Shown here piece after piece: positions 39,140 to 48,783 of a stretch of DNA of 64,000 bases (positions are counted from its first letter, which is position 1; every line of letters starts with the position of its first letter). The stretch covers positions 156,973-220,972 of the forward strand of contig JARYMI010000003.1 of the NCBI GenBank assembly GCA_029907205.1, in the 5' to 3' direction. The notes beneath the pieces are model-generated. The model worked only from the letters and a program-made list of their open reading frames with translations, did no database searches and was not told where the DNA came from. A program made the translations under genes and the position numbers. Origin of the DNA: Clostridiales bacterium (GTDB lineage Bacteria; Acidobacteriota; Aminicenantia; Aminicenantales; UBA8522).

Positions 39140-40996
39140 ATGAGCGGTAAAGAAGTTTTTTCTTTGATTGTCAAGGCCTTGCCATTGCTGGGCCTCGCGC
39201 TGCTTGTCCTTTCGGTCAGCATTCCCAGCGCCGAGCGCACGGAGAAACCTGTGCTCCACGGCAAGCATTGGATAGCCATCACCGGCAAACCGCTCGGAGC
39301 CACAGCTGGGGCGATGACCTTCCTAAAAGGAGGCAACGCCGTCGATGCTGCCTGCGCAATGCTGGGAGCTGTTTGTACGATGTACGATGTCCTGAGCTGG
39401 GGAGGAGAGACCCAGGCTCTTATCTATAACCCGATCACCAGGAAAGTCGTTGGAGTCAACGCTCTTGGGGTCGCGCCGACCGGCGCAACGGCTGATTTTT
39501 TCAAGCGGAAAGGCCTGCGCTATCCCCCCGAACACGGACCTCTGGCAGCGGTCACACCGGGAACACCCGGCGGGCTGATGGTCATGCTGGCAGAATTTGG
39601 AACCATGAGTTTGAAGGACGTTTTGGAGCCTTCCATCCAGATGGCCGAAGAAGGGTACCCGATCGAAAAGCAGCTCGCAGAAAGCATTGAAAAAGAGAAA
39701 GAGCGGATTAAGCAGTGGCCTTATTCAAGAAAAGTGCTCCTGCCGCACCAAGGAGAGTCCTGGGAGGCGCCTGAGCCCGGCGAAATCTTTCGCCAGCCGG
39801 AGTTGGCTTCAACCCTGAAAAAACTCATCGAAACCGAAGCGCGAGCGCTCGCTGCTGAAAAAAGCCGCAAAGAAGCCATCTACGCAGCCTATGATCGTTT
39901 CTATAAAGGCGATATTGCCGAAGAATTCGTCCGGGGTTCAAAAGAGCAGGGCGGGCTCATCACCCGGGAGGATTTGGCGAACTGGAAAGTCTATCTGGAA
40001 GAGCCTGTCATGACCTCGTACAAAGGGATTGACGTCTATAAACTGACCTGCTGGGTTCAAGGGCCGGTCATGCTCCAGGCTCTGAACATGCTCGAAAACT
40101 TCGACCTCAAGAAAATGGGCTATAACAGCGCCGAATATATTCATGCTCTTTACCAAGTCATGAACCTGGCCTTCGCCGACCGCGATTTTTACTATGGCGA
40201 CCCCTATTTTCCCCCTGAAGAACCGATCAAGGGACTGTTGGCCAAAGATTACGCAAGAGAGAGGCTGAAACTCATCGATTGGATGGCCAATAATCCTGAG
40301 GTCAAACCAGGCGACCCTTACCCGTTTGAGGGAAAAAAGAACCCTTATCTCCATTACCTCGAAAAATGGCTGGACACCGGTGTTAAGGAGGAAGGCGATT
40401 CATCGAGTTTTTTTGCCGGAACAACGTCTATTCAGGCGGCTGACAAACAGGGATGGGTAGTATCGGTCACTCCGAGCGGCGGCTGGATCCCGGCCTGCCT
40501 GGCTGGTAATACGGGCATAGGGATGAGCCAGCGCCTCCAGAGTTTCGTCCTGGACGAGGCTGAAAACCCGTTCAACGTCATAGCCCCGGGCAAGAGGCCA
40601 CGGGCTACGCTCACGCCTGGGCTTGCCCTCAAAGACGGGAGACCTTTCCTTTCGTTCGCGGTCCAGGGAGGAGACAGTCAAGACCAGAACCTCCTTCAAT
40701 TTTTCTTGAACATTGTGGAATTCGGGATGAACGTTCAACAGGCCTGCGAGGCGCCGAACATCACCAGCTACCAGATGCGGAGTTCTTTCGGCCGGCACGA
40801 ATTTTCTCCCGGCAAGCTCGACCTCAATGAGAAGGTCAGTCAAGAAATCAGGGATAAGCTGGCCAAGATGGGCTACAGGCTAAGCATCAAGAAGTACACC
40901 TCCGGCCCGATCAATGCCATTTTTTTTGACTGGAAGCACGGCACCTTCTGGGGCGGGTCGTCGGACTACGGCGAAGACTACGGCATCTCCTGGTAA
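39140..40996 (+). CDS. Gamma-glutamyltransferase family protein, exported
   Basis: 618 aa; GNAVDAACAMLG, GTTSIQAADKQGWVVSVTPSGG (Thr nucleophile region), leader peptide. Confidence 0.85.
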   Translation: MSGKEVFSLIVKALPLLGLALLVLSVSIPSAERTEKPVLHGKHWIAITGKPLGATAGAMTFLKGGNAVDAACAMLGAVCTMYDVLSWGGETQALIYNPITRKVVGVNALGVAPTGATADFFKRKGLRYPPEHGPLAAVTPGTPGGLMVMLAEFGTMSLKDVLEPSIQMAEEGYPIEKQLAESIEKEKERIKQWPYSRKVLLPHQGESWEAPEPGEIFRQPELASTLKKLIETEARALAAEKSRKEAIYAAYDRFYKGDIAEEFVRGSKEQGGLITREDLANWKVYLEEPVMTSYKGIDVYKLTCWVQGPVMLQALNMLENFDLKKMGYNSAEYIHALYQVMNLAFADRDFYYGDPYFPPEEPIKGLLAKDYARERLKLIDWMANNPEVKPGDPYPFEGKKNPYLHYLEKWLDTGVKEEGDSSSFFAGTTSIQAADKQGWVVSVTPSGGWIPACLAGNTGIGMSQRLQSFVLDEAENPFNVIAPGKRPRATLTPGLALKDGRPFLSFAVQGGDSQDQNLLQFFLNIVEFGMNVQQACEAPNITSYQMRSSFGRHEFSPGKLDLNEKVSQEIRDKLAKMGYRLSIKKYTSGPINAIFFDWKHGTFWGGSSDYGEDYGISW

Positions 40997-41021
40997 ACGG
41001 GAATCTGTCTTTCTGGTGTAG

Positions 41022-41245
41022 GAGGCTGCCCTGAAGCCCCCGTAGCGGAGGGGGGACCCGAGCACTTGGAGGGGACTATGAGTCCCCTTCCAACGGTCGC
41101 TTCGCTCCCTGCCTCCCCTTCTCGGCCTTCGGCCTGCGACCAGGAGGAGATATCCCCCTGGACCCCCTTCCAAACGGCGGCTTCACCGACGGGACTGGTT
41201 CCCCGGGGTGCGGGGGCCAAAGGGCAGCTTCCTGCACCCTGTTTA
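41022..41245. repeat. GC-rich hairpin-dense intergenic element, likely dispersed repeat
   Basis: ccccc-N8-ggggg; GGAGGGGACT-ATG-AGTCCCCTTCC; ggccttcggcc; noncoding between GGT stop and next promoter. Confidence 0.4.
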
Positions 41246-41284
41246 ATCACATAAATAGAAATGCATGCCCTTGCCGGGCAGTTT

Positions 41285-41313
41285 TTGACATGGCACTGCC
41301 CGTATGCTATATG
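41285..41313 (+). promoter_or_regulatory. Promoter TTGACA-N17-TATATG (TGC extended -10)
   Basis: -35 41285-41290, -10 41308-41313; overlaps the ORF-track start. Confidence 0.6.
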
Positions 41314-41322
41314 ATTTTCTTC

Positions 41323-42618
41323 ATGCCTGTAGACCCAAGGCTTAACCGCTTTATGGCTATCCATGGCCGGATCCGCTCGCGGTTTCCTCAAATCGACAGG
41401 GATATCCGAGGAAACAGGAGAATTTATCTCAACTCTGCGGCCGGGACCCTGGTCGTTGACGCTGCGGCCAAAGCCATGGCTGAAGCTGCGACCTGGCTAA
41501 ATTCCCTTCCCGGCGAAATTTATCCTTCTGAAGAGGCGACGAAAGACTTCCACTGGCATATCAGGGAAATCGCTGCTGATTTCTTGAACGCAGGCAGCCC
41601 GGACGAAATCAGCTTCCATTTTTCCACAACTCAAGCTCTGTTTAATCTGGCCGTCTCCCTGCGCGGCCTGTTTACAGGGCAACGCGACCTCATCGTCACC
41701 GACCTTGACCACATGGCGAATATTTCTCCTTGGGAAATGGTTGGTGGAAAATGGCGGGAAGGCGAAGTGAAAAGGGCTCGAATTAAAGAGCCGGGCCTTC
41801 TGGACACAGAGCATCTTTTGTTTCTTGTCACGAAAAATACAGCTCTCATCGCCGTCCCCTTCGCTTCCAACAGCCTGGGCACGGTTGTGCCTCTCCAGGA
41901 GCTCGTGGCCGGGATCAAGGCGAAAGCGCCCAATTGCCTTATCTGTGTGGACGCCGTCCATCATGCCATGCACGGCGCGATCGACGTCCAGAAAATAGAC
42001 TGCGATTTTCTGGCTTTTTCAGGGTATAAGATTTTCGGGCCGATGCTGGGCGTCCTCTGGGGAAGAAAAGAACTCCTGGACAAAATGAAGCCTTACCGCG
42101 TCGAAACAAACAAGAATCTGACACCGTTTAAGTATGAACAGGGGACTCTGAACAATTCTGCCCTGGCCTCGCTCGGAGCGGCGCTCCAGTACCTTCTCTG
42201 GCTTGACGACGAGCTCAATCCTCAGGACAGACTAAAGAAAGAAAACCGTCGGGCCAAGTTCAGGCGGGTCATGAACGACATTGCCTGCTATGAAAGCGAG
42301 ATGACCGGGGTCATCCTGGATAAGCTCAGCCAGCTCGAGAGCTCCAGGGTTCGCTTCTATGGGATTGTTGACCCGAAGTCTTCGTCTCAGCGGGACCCGA
42401 CTTTTGCCTTCGAGATTGCGGGGCAGAAGCCCAGCGAGACAAAGAAACTTTTCTGGGAGCGTCAGGGGATTCAGATCGCTGACGGAAACCATTATTCGGC
42501 GGTCTTCTGCCGTCATTTCCGGAAAGACAGCGTCTGCCGGGCCAGTTTTGCCCATTACAACAGCGTCGAGGAAGCCCGTGCCTTTCTGGCTACCCTCGAG
42601 GAACTGCTGACCGAATAG
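41323..42618 (+). CDS. Class V aminotransferase / cysteine desulfurase-like PLP enzyme
   Basis: IYLNSAAGT; CVDAVHHAMHGAIDV; DFLAFSGYKIFGPMLGVLWGR PLP-Lys motif; start 41323 or 41353. Confidence 0.85.
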   Translation: MPVDPRLNRFMAIHGRIRSRFPQIDRDIRGNRRIYLNSAAGTLVVDAAAKAMAEAATWLNSLPGEIYPSEEATKDFHWHIREIAADFLNAGSPDEISFHFSTTQALFNLAVSLRGLFTGQRDLIVTDLDHMANISPWEMVGGKWREGEVKRARIKEPGLLDTEHLLFLVTKNTALIAVPFASNSLGTVVPLQELVAGIKAKAPNCLICVDAVHHAMHGAIDVQKIDCDFLAFSGYKIFGPMLGVLWGRKELLDKMKPYRVETNKNLTPFKYEQGTLNNSALASLGAALQYLLWLDDELNPQDRLKKENRRAKFRRVMNDIACYESEMTGVILDKLSQLESSRVRFYGIVDPKSSSQRDPTFAFEIAGQKPSETKKLFWERQGIQIADGNHYSAVFCRHFRKDSVCRASFAHYNSVEEARAFLATLEELLTE

Positions 42619-42696
42619 GGGAGCCGAAATCATGAGACCCAGGCGGACGGCAGAGAAAAAACAGGAACGACAAGATTGCATCAGAAAGGAGGAAGC

Positions 42697-44727
42697 ATGA
42701 AAAAGACCATATGCGCGCTTATTTGTTTCTGGCTGAGCATTCTCCTGGGAACTCGGGGAGAAGAGTCCAAGAATGCCAAGCTTCTTGACCTCGATACCTT
42801 CATGGAGATGGAATCAGTCGGCAGTCCGGCAATCTCACCAGACGGTAAGCAAATTATCTTCACCCGAACCTGGGTGGACAAAATGGCTGACCGGTACAAC
42901 AGCAACCTCTGGATCGTGGACGTCGAGGGAAAGAGGCTGCGCGAGCTGACGCCAGGCAACTGGCGGGATACATCACCGCTCTGGTCGCCCGACGGAAAGA
43001 AGATTACCTTCATATCTGACCGGGATGGAACTTCTCAAATCCATGTCATGTGGCTGGACACACGGGAGGTAGCCCAGCTCACCCATGTTGAGAACACGCC
43101 CGGGAGCCTGAGTTGGTCGCCAGATGGAAAAAGCCTGGCTTTCACCATGTTCATTCCTGATGAGAAGCCGATCTTGAGCGTCAAGCTCCCGAGGAAGCCA
43201 AAGGGAGCGAAATGGGCGGAGCCGGCTATCATCATCGACCGTCTTTCCTGGAGAAGCGACGGCCGAGGTCCGCTGCCAAAAGGAGATTCTCATATTTTCA
43301 TTATCGACGCTGAGGTTGGAGGGACACCAAGTCAGCTGACTTCAGGCGATTATTCCCACAGCGATCCTGAATGGTCTGCCGACGGCAGCAAGATCTATTT
43401 TTCCGCTATTCGCAAACCGGAACCGGAGTACCAGCAGGGGGACTCGGAGATTTACTCTGTCGACATCAAAACTCTCGAGGTCAAGGCGTTAACAGACAGA
43501 AAAGGGCCTGACCGGGGCCCCTTGGTTTCGCCGGACGGAAAGTGGATTGCCTACACGGGATATGACGATAAAAACTACACAAGCCATCTGTCGGACATCT
43601 ATTTGATGGACGCAGCCGGAGAGAATAAAAGGTTGCTGGCCGGAAAGCTTCCCAACTCGCCGTCTAGCCTTGTCTGGGCTTTGGACAGCTCTGGCGTTTA
43701 TTATCTGATGGCCGAGAAAGGAGAATCAAACGCCCATTTTGTGGCTCTTGACGGAAGGATCAAGAAAATAACTGAGGGGATTCAATTCTTGACGGGATTG
43801 TCCGTTTCCCGAGGCGGACAGGCCGCCGCCGTGCTTTCAACTTTCCACCGTCCAGGCTATTTGATTACCTTTAACCTGGCCAAGCCAGCAGTCCTCAAAC
43901 TGGTTGTCGACCTTAACCAGGATGTCTTGGCCGGAGTCAAGCTGGGCGAGGTCGAGGAGCTCTGGTATAAATCTGCCGATGGCTGGGACATCCAGGGTTG
44001 GCTCATCAAACCGGCCGAGTTTGATCCAGCCAAAAAATACCCGCTTCTATTATGGATCCACGGCGGACCGTGGGCCATGTACAACGTCGCTTTCAACTGG
44101 GAATGGCAGAATTTTGCGGCGAACGGATATGCCGTCCTTTATACAAACCCGAGGGGAAGCACGGGTTACGGGCAGGATTTTGTCAACGGCATTCATTACT
44201 CCTACCCCGGAAAGGATTACGACGACCTCATGGCCGGAGTTGACGCGGCTATTGCCAAGGGATTTATCGATAAAGATAATCTTTTTGTCTGCGGCGGGAG
44301 CGGCGGCGGAGTCCTGACCGCCTGGATTGTCGGCCACACGAACAGATTCAGGGCGGCGGTTTCGATGAGGCCGGTGATAAACTGGCATTCCTTTGTCGGG
44401 ACAACAGACGGCCACATGTGGTACAGGCAGTTCAAGAAATACCCCTGGGAAGACCCGATGGAATACGCTGTTCGATCACCCCTTCATTATGTCGCCAACG
44501 TCACCACGCCAACAATGATCATGACAGGTGAAGAGGACTTGAGGACGCCGATCGGCCAGAGTGAAGAGTATTACCGGGCTCTAAAAATGCTGAAGAAAGA
44601 GACGCTCCTGGTTCGTATGCCCGAAGAATACCATGGCTGGCGCCGGCCTTCCCACAGACTTCTCCAGCAGCTTTATCTAAGGGAGTGGTTCGAAAAATAC
44701 CAGGTTAAGGAGTCAGGCGAGAAATAG
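42697..44727 (+). CDS. S9 family peptidase (DPP/acylaminoacyl-peptidase-like), secreted
   Basis: WD40-like N-terminal propeller (SPDGKKITFISDRDG), VCGGSGGGVLTAW, GEEDLRTPIGQSEE, EEYHGW. Confidence 0.92.
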   Translation: MKKTICALICFWLSILLGTRGEESKNAKLLDLDTFMEMESVGSPAISPDGKQIIFTRTWVDKMADRYNSNLWIVDVEGKRLRELTPGNWRDTSPLWSPDGKKITFISDRDGTSQIHVMWLDTREVAQLTHVENTPGSLSWSPDGKSLAFTMFIPDEKPILSVKLPRKPKGAKWAEPAIIIDRLSWRSDGRGPLPKGDSHIFIIDAEVGGTPSQLTSGDYSHSDPEWSADGSKIYFSAIRKPEPEYQQGDSEIYSVDIKTLEVKALTDRKGPDRGPLVSPDGKWIAYTGYDDKNYTSHLSDIYLMDAAGENKRLLAGKLPNSPSSLVWALDSSGVYYLMAEKGESNAHFVALDGRIKKITEGIQFLTGLSVSRGGQAAAVLSTFHRPGYLITFNLAKPAVLKLVVDLNQDVLAGVKLGEVEELWYKSADGWDIQGWLIKPAEFDPAKKYPLLLWIHGGPWAMYNVAFNWEWQNFAANGYAVLYTNPRGSTGYGQDFVNGIHYSYPGKDYDDLMAGVDAAIAKGFIDKDNLFVCGGSGGGVLTAWIVGHTNRFRAAVSMRPVINWHSFVGTTDGHMWYRQFKKYPWEDPMEYAVRSPLHYVANVTTPTMIMTGEEDLRTPIGQSEEYYRALKMLKKETLLVRMPEEYHGWRRPSHRLLQQLYLREWFEKYQVKESGEK

Positions 44728-45785
44728 TGAGACGTCGGCTGATTGGCTATGATTCAAGGAGCAGATTGATGATGCGACGACGTGCGGAGGTCCGGGTTTT
44801 ATCCTGTCTCCTTGTCACCTGCTTCCTTGTCTTTTTCCTCTCTTGCAAAGGGGACAGAGAAAAGAACTGGATCAGCGCCTCCGGCACGATCGAGGCAGTG
44901 GAAGTGACTATCTCCTCAAAGCTCAGCGGCCAGGTGGAAAAAGTTCTCGTCGGAGAAGGCGATCAGGTCAAAGCCGGAGAGATGCTGGCCGTCATAGACA
45001 GCTCGTCTTTGGAGATCCAGCTCAGGCAAGCCGAAGCGGGAACAAGGCTGGCTGAAGCTCAACTCGAACTCCTTCTTAAGGGGGCCCGAACCGAAGATAT
45101 TCTCCAGGCCGAGGAAGCTTTGAAACAGGCCGAAGCGAACCTGTCCGTGGCTGAGGGAGACTGGAAGCGCTTCCGAACGCTTGCCGAGAAGGAGAGCGCA
45201 ACACAAAAGCAGAGAGACGACGCCGAGGCCCGGTACAAGGTCGCTTTCGCTCAAAAAGAAACAGCCAGGCAAGTTTTAGAAAAAGCACGCAAACTGGCCA
45301 GGCCTGAAGAAATCCAGGCGGCCCGGGCGAGGCTTGACCAGGCCTCGGCTGCGAGGGACCTGATCAAGAAATCCATTGCCGATTCGACCATTCTCTCCCC
45401 GGTTTCCGGAATTGTCACTCACAAGATAGCCGAGGCTGGCGAATTCGTTATCCCGGGGAGCCCGATTCTGACAGTCGCCGACCTGGCTAACATTCATTTG
45501 GAAATCTATGTTCCTGAAAAAGAACTCGGCCGAATCCGTCTGGGCCAGACTGCCGAGGTCAAGATTGATTCCTATCCTGAAAGGGTTTTCACCAGCAAAG
45601 TGATCTTCATCTCTCCTGAGGCAGAGTTTACTCCCAAGAATGTCCAGACGAAAGAGGAACGGGTCAAGCTCGTCTTCAGGGTCAAGATTGAGATTCCCAA
45701 CCCAGAATATATCCTGAAACCGGGAATGCCCGCCGACGCCGTGCTCAGAATTGAAGCTCCGGACCTTGAAGGAGGGAGGGACTGA
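44727..45785 (+). CDS. HlyD-family membrane fusion lipoprotein of ABC efflux system
   Basis: VFFLSCKGD lipobox; biotinyl-lipoyl-like and coiled-coil; IAEAGEFVIPGSPILTVADL. Confidence 0.88.
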   Translation: MRRRLIGYDSRSRLMMRRRAEVRVLSCLLVTCFLVFFLSCKGDREKNWISASGTIEAVEVTISSKLSGQVEKVLVGEGDQVKAGEMLAVIDSSSLEIQLRQAEAGTRLAEAQLELLLKGARTEDILQAEEALKQAEANLSVAEGDWKRFRTLAEKESATQKQRDDAEARYKVAFAQKETARQVLEKARKLARPEEIQAARARLDQASAARDLIKKSIADSTILSPVSGIVTHKIAEAGEFVIPGSPILTVADLANIHLEIYVPEKELGRIRLGQTAEVKIDSYPERVFTSKVIFISPEAEFTPKNVQTKEERVKLVFRVKIEIPNPEYILKPGMPADAVLRIEAPDLEGGRD

Positions 45786-45791
45786 CTTCTC

Positions 45792-46721
45792 GTGCTTGCT
45801 GTTGAAGCCAAGGGGCTGAGCAAGAGCTACGACGGGGTTAGGGCTGTCAAGAACATCACTTTTTCCGTTTTACAGGGCGAGTTGTTCTGTGTGGTCGGCC
45901 CGGACGGAGCGGGAAAATCGACATTCATCCGGCTTCTCAGCGGGATCATCAAGCCGACAGCAGGACGAGCCAGGATTCTTGGGTTTGACTTAACCAAAGA
46001 AATCGACGAGATCAAGAAGCGCATCGGTTACCTTTCCCAGCGGTTTACGCTTTACGGCGACTTGAGCGTGGATGAGAACCTCGAGTTTTTTGCTGAAATC
46101 CACGGGATCAAAGATTTTAAAAGCCGGCGGGAGGAGCTTTTGGGCTTCACCAGGCTCGGGCCTTTCCGGCGCCGTCTGGCTGAAAACCTTTCTGGCGGGA
46201 TGAAACAAAAGCTGGCCCTGGCGTGTGCTCTCATCCATACCCCCGAGCTACTCCTTCTCGATGAGCCGACCACTGGGGTTGACCCTCTTTCCCGGCGAGA
46301 TTTCTGGAAGATCCTGTTCGGGCTTCTCCAGAGAGGGGTTACGATCATTCTGTCAACGCCATACCTCGATGAGGCGGAGCGTGCTTCAAGGGTAGCCCTC
46401 ATGCACGAAGGCAGTTTTCTCGCCGTCGAAACACCACGCGGCATAAAAAAGCGGATGGAGGGAACGATCATCGAGCTCGCTGGAAAAGACCTTCGGGCAG
46501 CCTCTGAGCTTGCCAAAAACATGCCCGGCGTCATTGACGTCCAGGCCTTCGGCGACAGGCTCCACCTTGTCGTTTCTAAAACTCAGGCAGACCCGTCCTC
46601 TTTGAATCGACTTCTTCAAGATAGAGGCATAATCGTTTCTCACTGGCGCCAGATCTCTCCTTCGCTCGAGAACGTCTTCATTTATTTGATGGGCGACTCG
46701 CAGAAAGGCGTCCATGGCTGA
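45792..46721 (+). CDS. ABC transporter ATP-binding protein (YbhF N-half-like)
   Basis: GPDGAGKSTF Walker A; LSGGMKQKLALACALIHTPELLLLDEPTTG. Confidence 0.93.
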   Translation: MLAVEAKGLSKSYDGVRAVKNITFSVLQGELFCVVGPDGAGKSTFIRLLSGIIKPTAGRARILGFDLTKEIDEIKKRIGYLSQRFTLYGDLSVDENLEFFAEIHGIKDFKSRREELLGFTRLGPFRRRLAENLSGGMKQKLALACALIHTPELLLLDEPTTGVDPLSRRDFWKILFGLLQRGVTIILSTPYLDEAERASRVALMHEGSFLAVETPRGIKKRMEGTIIELAGKDLRAASELAKNMPGVIDVQAFGDRLHLVVSKTQADPSSLNRLLQDRGIIVSHWRQISPSLENVFIYLMGDSQKGVHG

Positions 46722-47664
46722 ATACTCGATCGAAGTTCGCAACCTGACCAAGGCCTTCGGCAATTTTGTGGCCGTCAGGAATATCAATTTCAACGTGGCC
46801 AGGGGAGAAATAGTCGGCTTTCTGGGTGCAAACGGCGCGGGAAAATCGACCACGATCCGGATGCTCTGCGGGCTGCTCAGCCCTACGGCCGGGACGGCTA
46901 TCGTCGCTGGGTACGACGTCGTCCGGGAACCAGAGCGAATCAAAGAGCGCATCGGCTACATGTCTCAAAAATTCTCGCTCTACGAGGACATCACGGTTGA
47001 AGAAAACATCCGCTTCTATGGAGGAATTTATGGCCTCTCCGGCCGCTCCCTCAGCGCCAGGTTGCGCTGGGCTCTAGAGCTAAACAGGTTGGGCGGAAAA
47101 GAGCGCGTTTTGACAGGGGAGTTGCCGGTCGGCTGGAAGCAGCGCCTAGCCCTGAGCTGCGCCTTGCTCCATGAGCCGAAGATCGTCTTTCTCGATGAAC
47201 CGACAGGCGGCGTCGACCCGCTTTCGCGGCGAAAATTCTGGGAGCTGATCAACGACCTGGCTGCCGCCGGCGTGACTGTCCTCGTGACGACTCATTATCT
47301 TGATGAGGCCGAATACTGCCACCGGATCCTGCTCATTCACGCTGGGGAGCTCGTTGCCAGCGGCGGTCCAGAAGAGCTTAAGACAACGTTTGTCCGCCAT
47401 CCCATCCTCGAGGTCGAGTGTGAACAGACAGGGGAAGCTCTGGCCATGCTCCAGGAAGAGGATTGGGTTTTGGCCAGCGAAGTTTATGGCGCCTATCTTC
47501 ATGTTCAGGTCGCTGACGAAGAAGAGGGCCGGGCAAAAATCAGCCGCCTGCTCAAAGGACGGGGGCTTGTCCTCAAACGCATCGACACAATCAGGCCGCG
47601 GCTAGAGCATGTCTTTACTCAGCTTATTGAAAAGACTGAACGACTGGAGAGAGCCTCGGGGTAG
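46714..47664 (+). CDS. ABC transporter ATP-binding protein (YbhF C-half-like)
   Basis: GANGAGKST Walker A; degenerate signature LPVGWKQRLALSCALLHEPKIVFLDEPTGG. Confidence 0.93.
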   Translation: MAEYSIEVRNLTKAFGNFVAVRNINFNVARGEIVGFLGANGAGKSTTIRMLCGLLSPTAGTAIVAGYDVVREPERIKERIGYMSQKFSLYEDITVEENIRFYGGIYGLSGRSLSARLRWALELNRLGGKERVLTGELPVGWKQRLALSCALLHEPKIVFLDEPTGGVDPLSRRKFWELINDLAAAGVTVLVTTHYLDEAEYCHRILLIHAGELVASGGPEELKTTFVRHPILEVECEQTGEALAMLQEEDWVLASEVYGAYLHVQVADEEEGRAKISRLLKGRGLVLKRIDTIRPRLEHVFTQLIEKTERLERASG

Positions 47665-47673
47665 GACAGGTCG

Positions 47674-48783
47674 ATGTGGGCCCTCATCAAACCGGTAGTG
47701 AAAAAAGAGTTCAGGCAGATTCGGAGGGATAAGCGCACCCTGGGAATGCTGCTTTTCATCCCGGCCTTTCTCCTCATCATGTACGGCTACGCCCTGAATT
47801 TTGACGTCAAACATCTCGCCCTGGCTGTTCTTGACCAGGAAAAAAGCCCGCGCAGCCAAGATTTTATCGAGCGCTTTCTTGTGACCGAGTACTTTGACCT
47901 GATGCGAGTCGTCGAGAGCGACAGGGAAATCGACAGGCTCATGGGAGAGGGGACCGTCCAGGTGGCTCTCGTGATTCCTTACGATTTTTCCAGGTCTTTG
48001 TTAGCCGGGCGGCAGACAGACATCCAGGTGATCATCAACGGAGAAGAAACCTTTATCGCGGGCGCAGCCGCCGGCTATGTGAGCGCCATCGCCCAAAGCT
48101 ATTCGCCATCGATCATCGTCCGGCCGCTTGACCTTCATCCCCGCATCTGGTTCAACCCGGAGCTCAGGAGTGCCCGCTTCCTTGTGCCGGGACTGATGGC
48201 TTTTGTCTTAATGATCACGGTCGTCATTTCGACAGCCTTTTCTGTGGTCAGGGAAAGGGAGAGGGGGTCGATTGAGCAGCTCATGGTTTCGCCGCTCAAC
48301 CCGGCCGCGTTAGTTGTCGGAAAGACCATTCCTTATGTTCTCGTCTCTCTCGTTTCAGCGCACCTCGTCCTTGCTTTCGGCCGGCTTTTTTTTGGCGTCA
48401 GCATAAAAGGCCAGTACGGCTATCTCCTTGCTGGGATGATTCTCTTTCTTGTCGGCGGTCTGGGGGTGGGACTCCTGATTTCGACGGTCGCCCGCACGCA
48501 GCAGGTGGCTTTTATGATCGCCATCATCACGACCATGCTCCCGACTTTTGTCCTTTCCGGGTTCGTGTTTCCAATCCGTAACATGCCTTTGGCGATCCAG
48601 GCCATTACCTTCGTCATCCCGGCCAGGTATTTTCTGGCCATCCTCCGGGGCGTCATGCTCAAGGGCGCCGGGCTCGATGCCCTGTGGGGCCAGATGTCGT
48701 TTTTGGTCGCCTTCGCGGCGCTCGCTCTGGGACTCAGCTCGATGCGGCTGGGGAAGATCCTCAAGAAAGGCGGAATCTCGTGA
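47674..48783 (+). CDS. ABC-2 type permease
   Basis: KKEFRQIRRDKRTLGMLLFIPAFLLIMYGYALNFDV; PARYFLAILRGVMLKG. Confidence 0.9.
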   Translation: MWALIKPVVKKEFRQIRRDKRTLGMLLFIPAFLLIMYGYALNFDVKHLALAVLDQEKSPRSQDFIERFLVTEYFDLMRVVESDREIDRLMGEGTVQVALVIPYDFSRSLLAGRQTDIQVIINGEETFIAGAAAGYVSAIAQSYSPSIIVRPLDLHPRIWFNPELRSARFLVPGLMAFVLMITVVISTAFSVVRERERGSIEQLMVSPLNPAALVVGKTIPYVLVSLVSAHLVLAFGRLFFGVSIKGQYGYLLAGMILFLVGGLGVGLLISTVARTQQVAFMIAIITTMLPTFVLSGFVFPIRNMPLAIQAITFVIPARYFLAILRGVMLKGAGLDALWGQMSFLVAFAALALGLSSMRLGKILKKGGIS

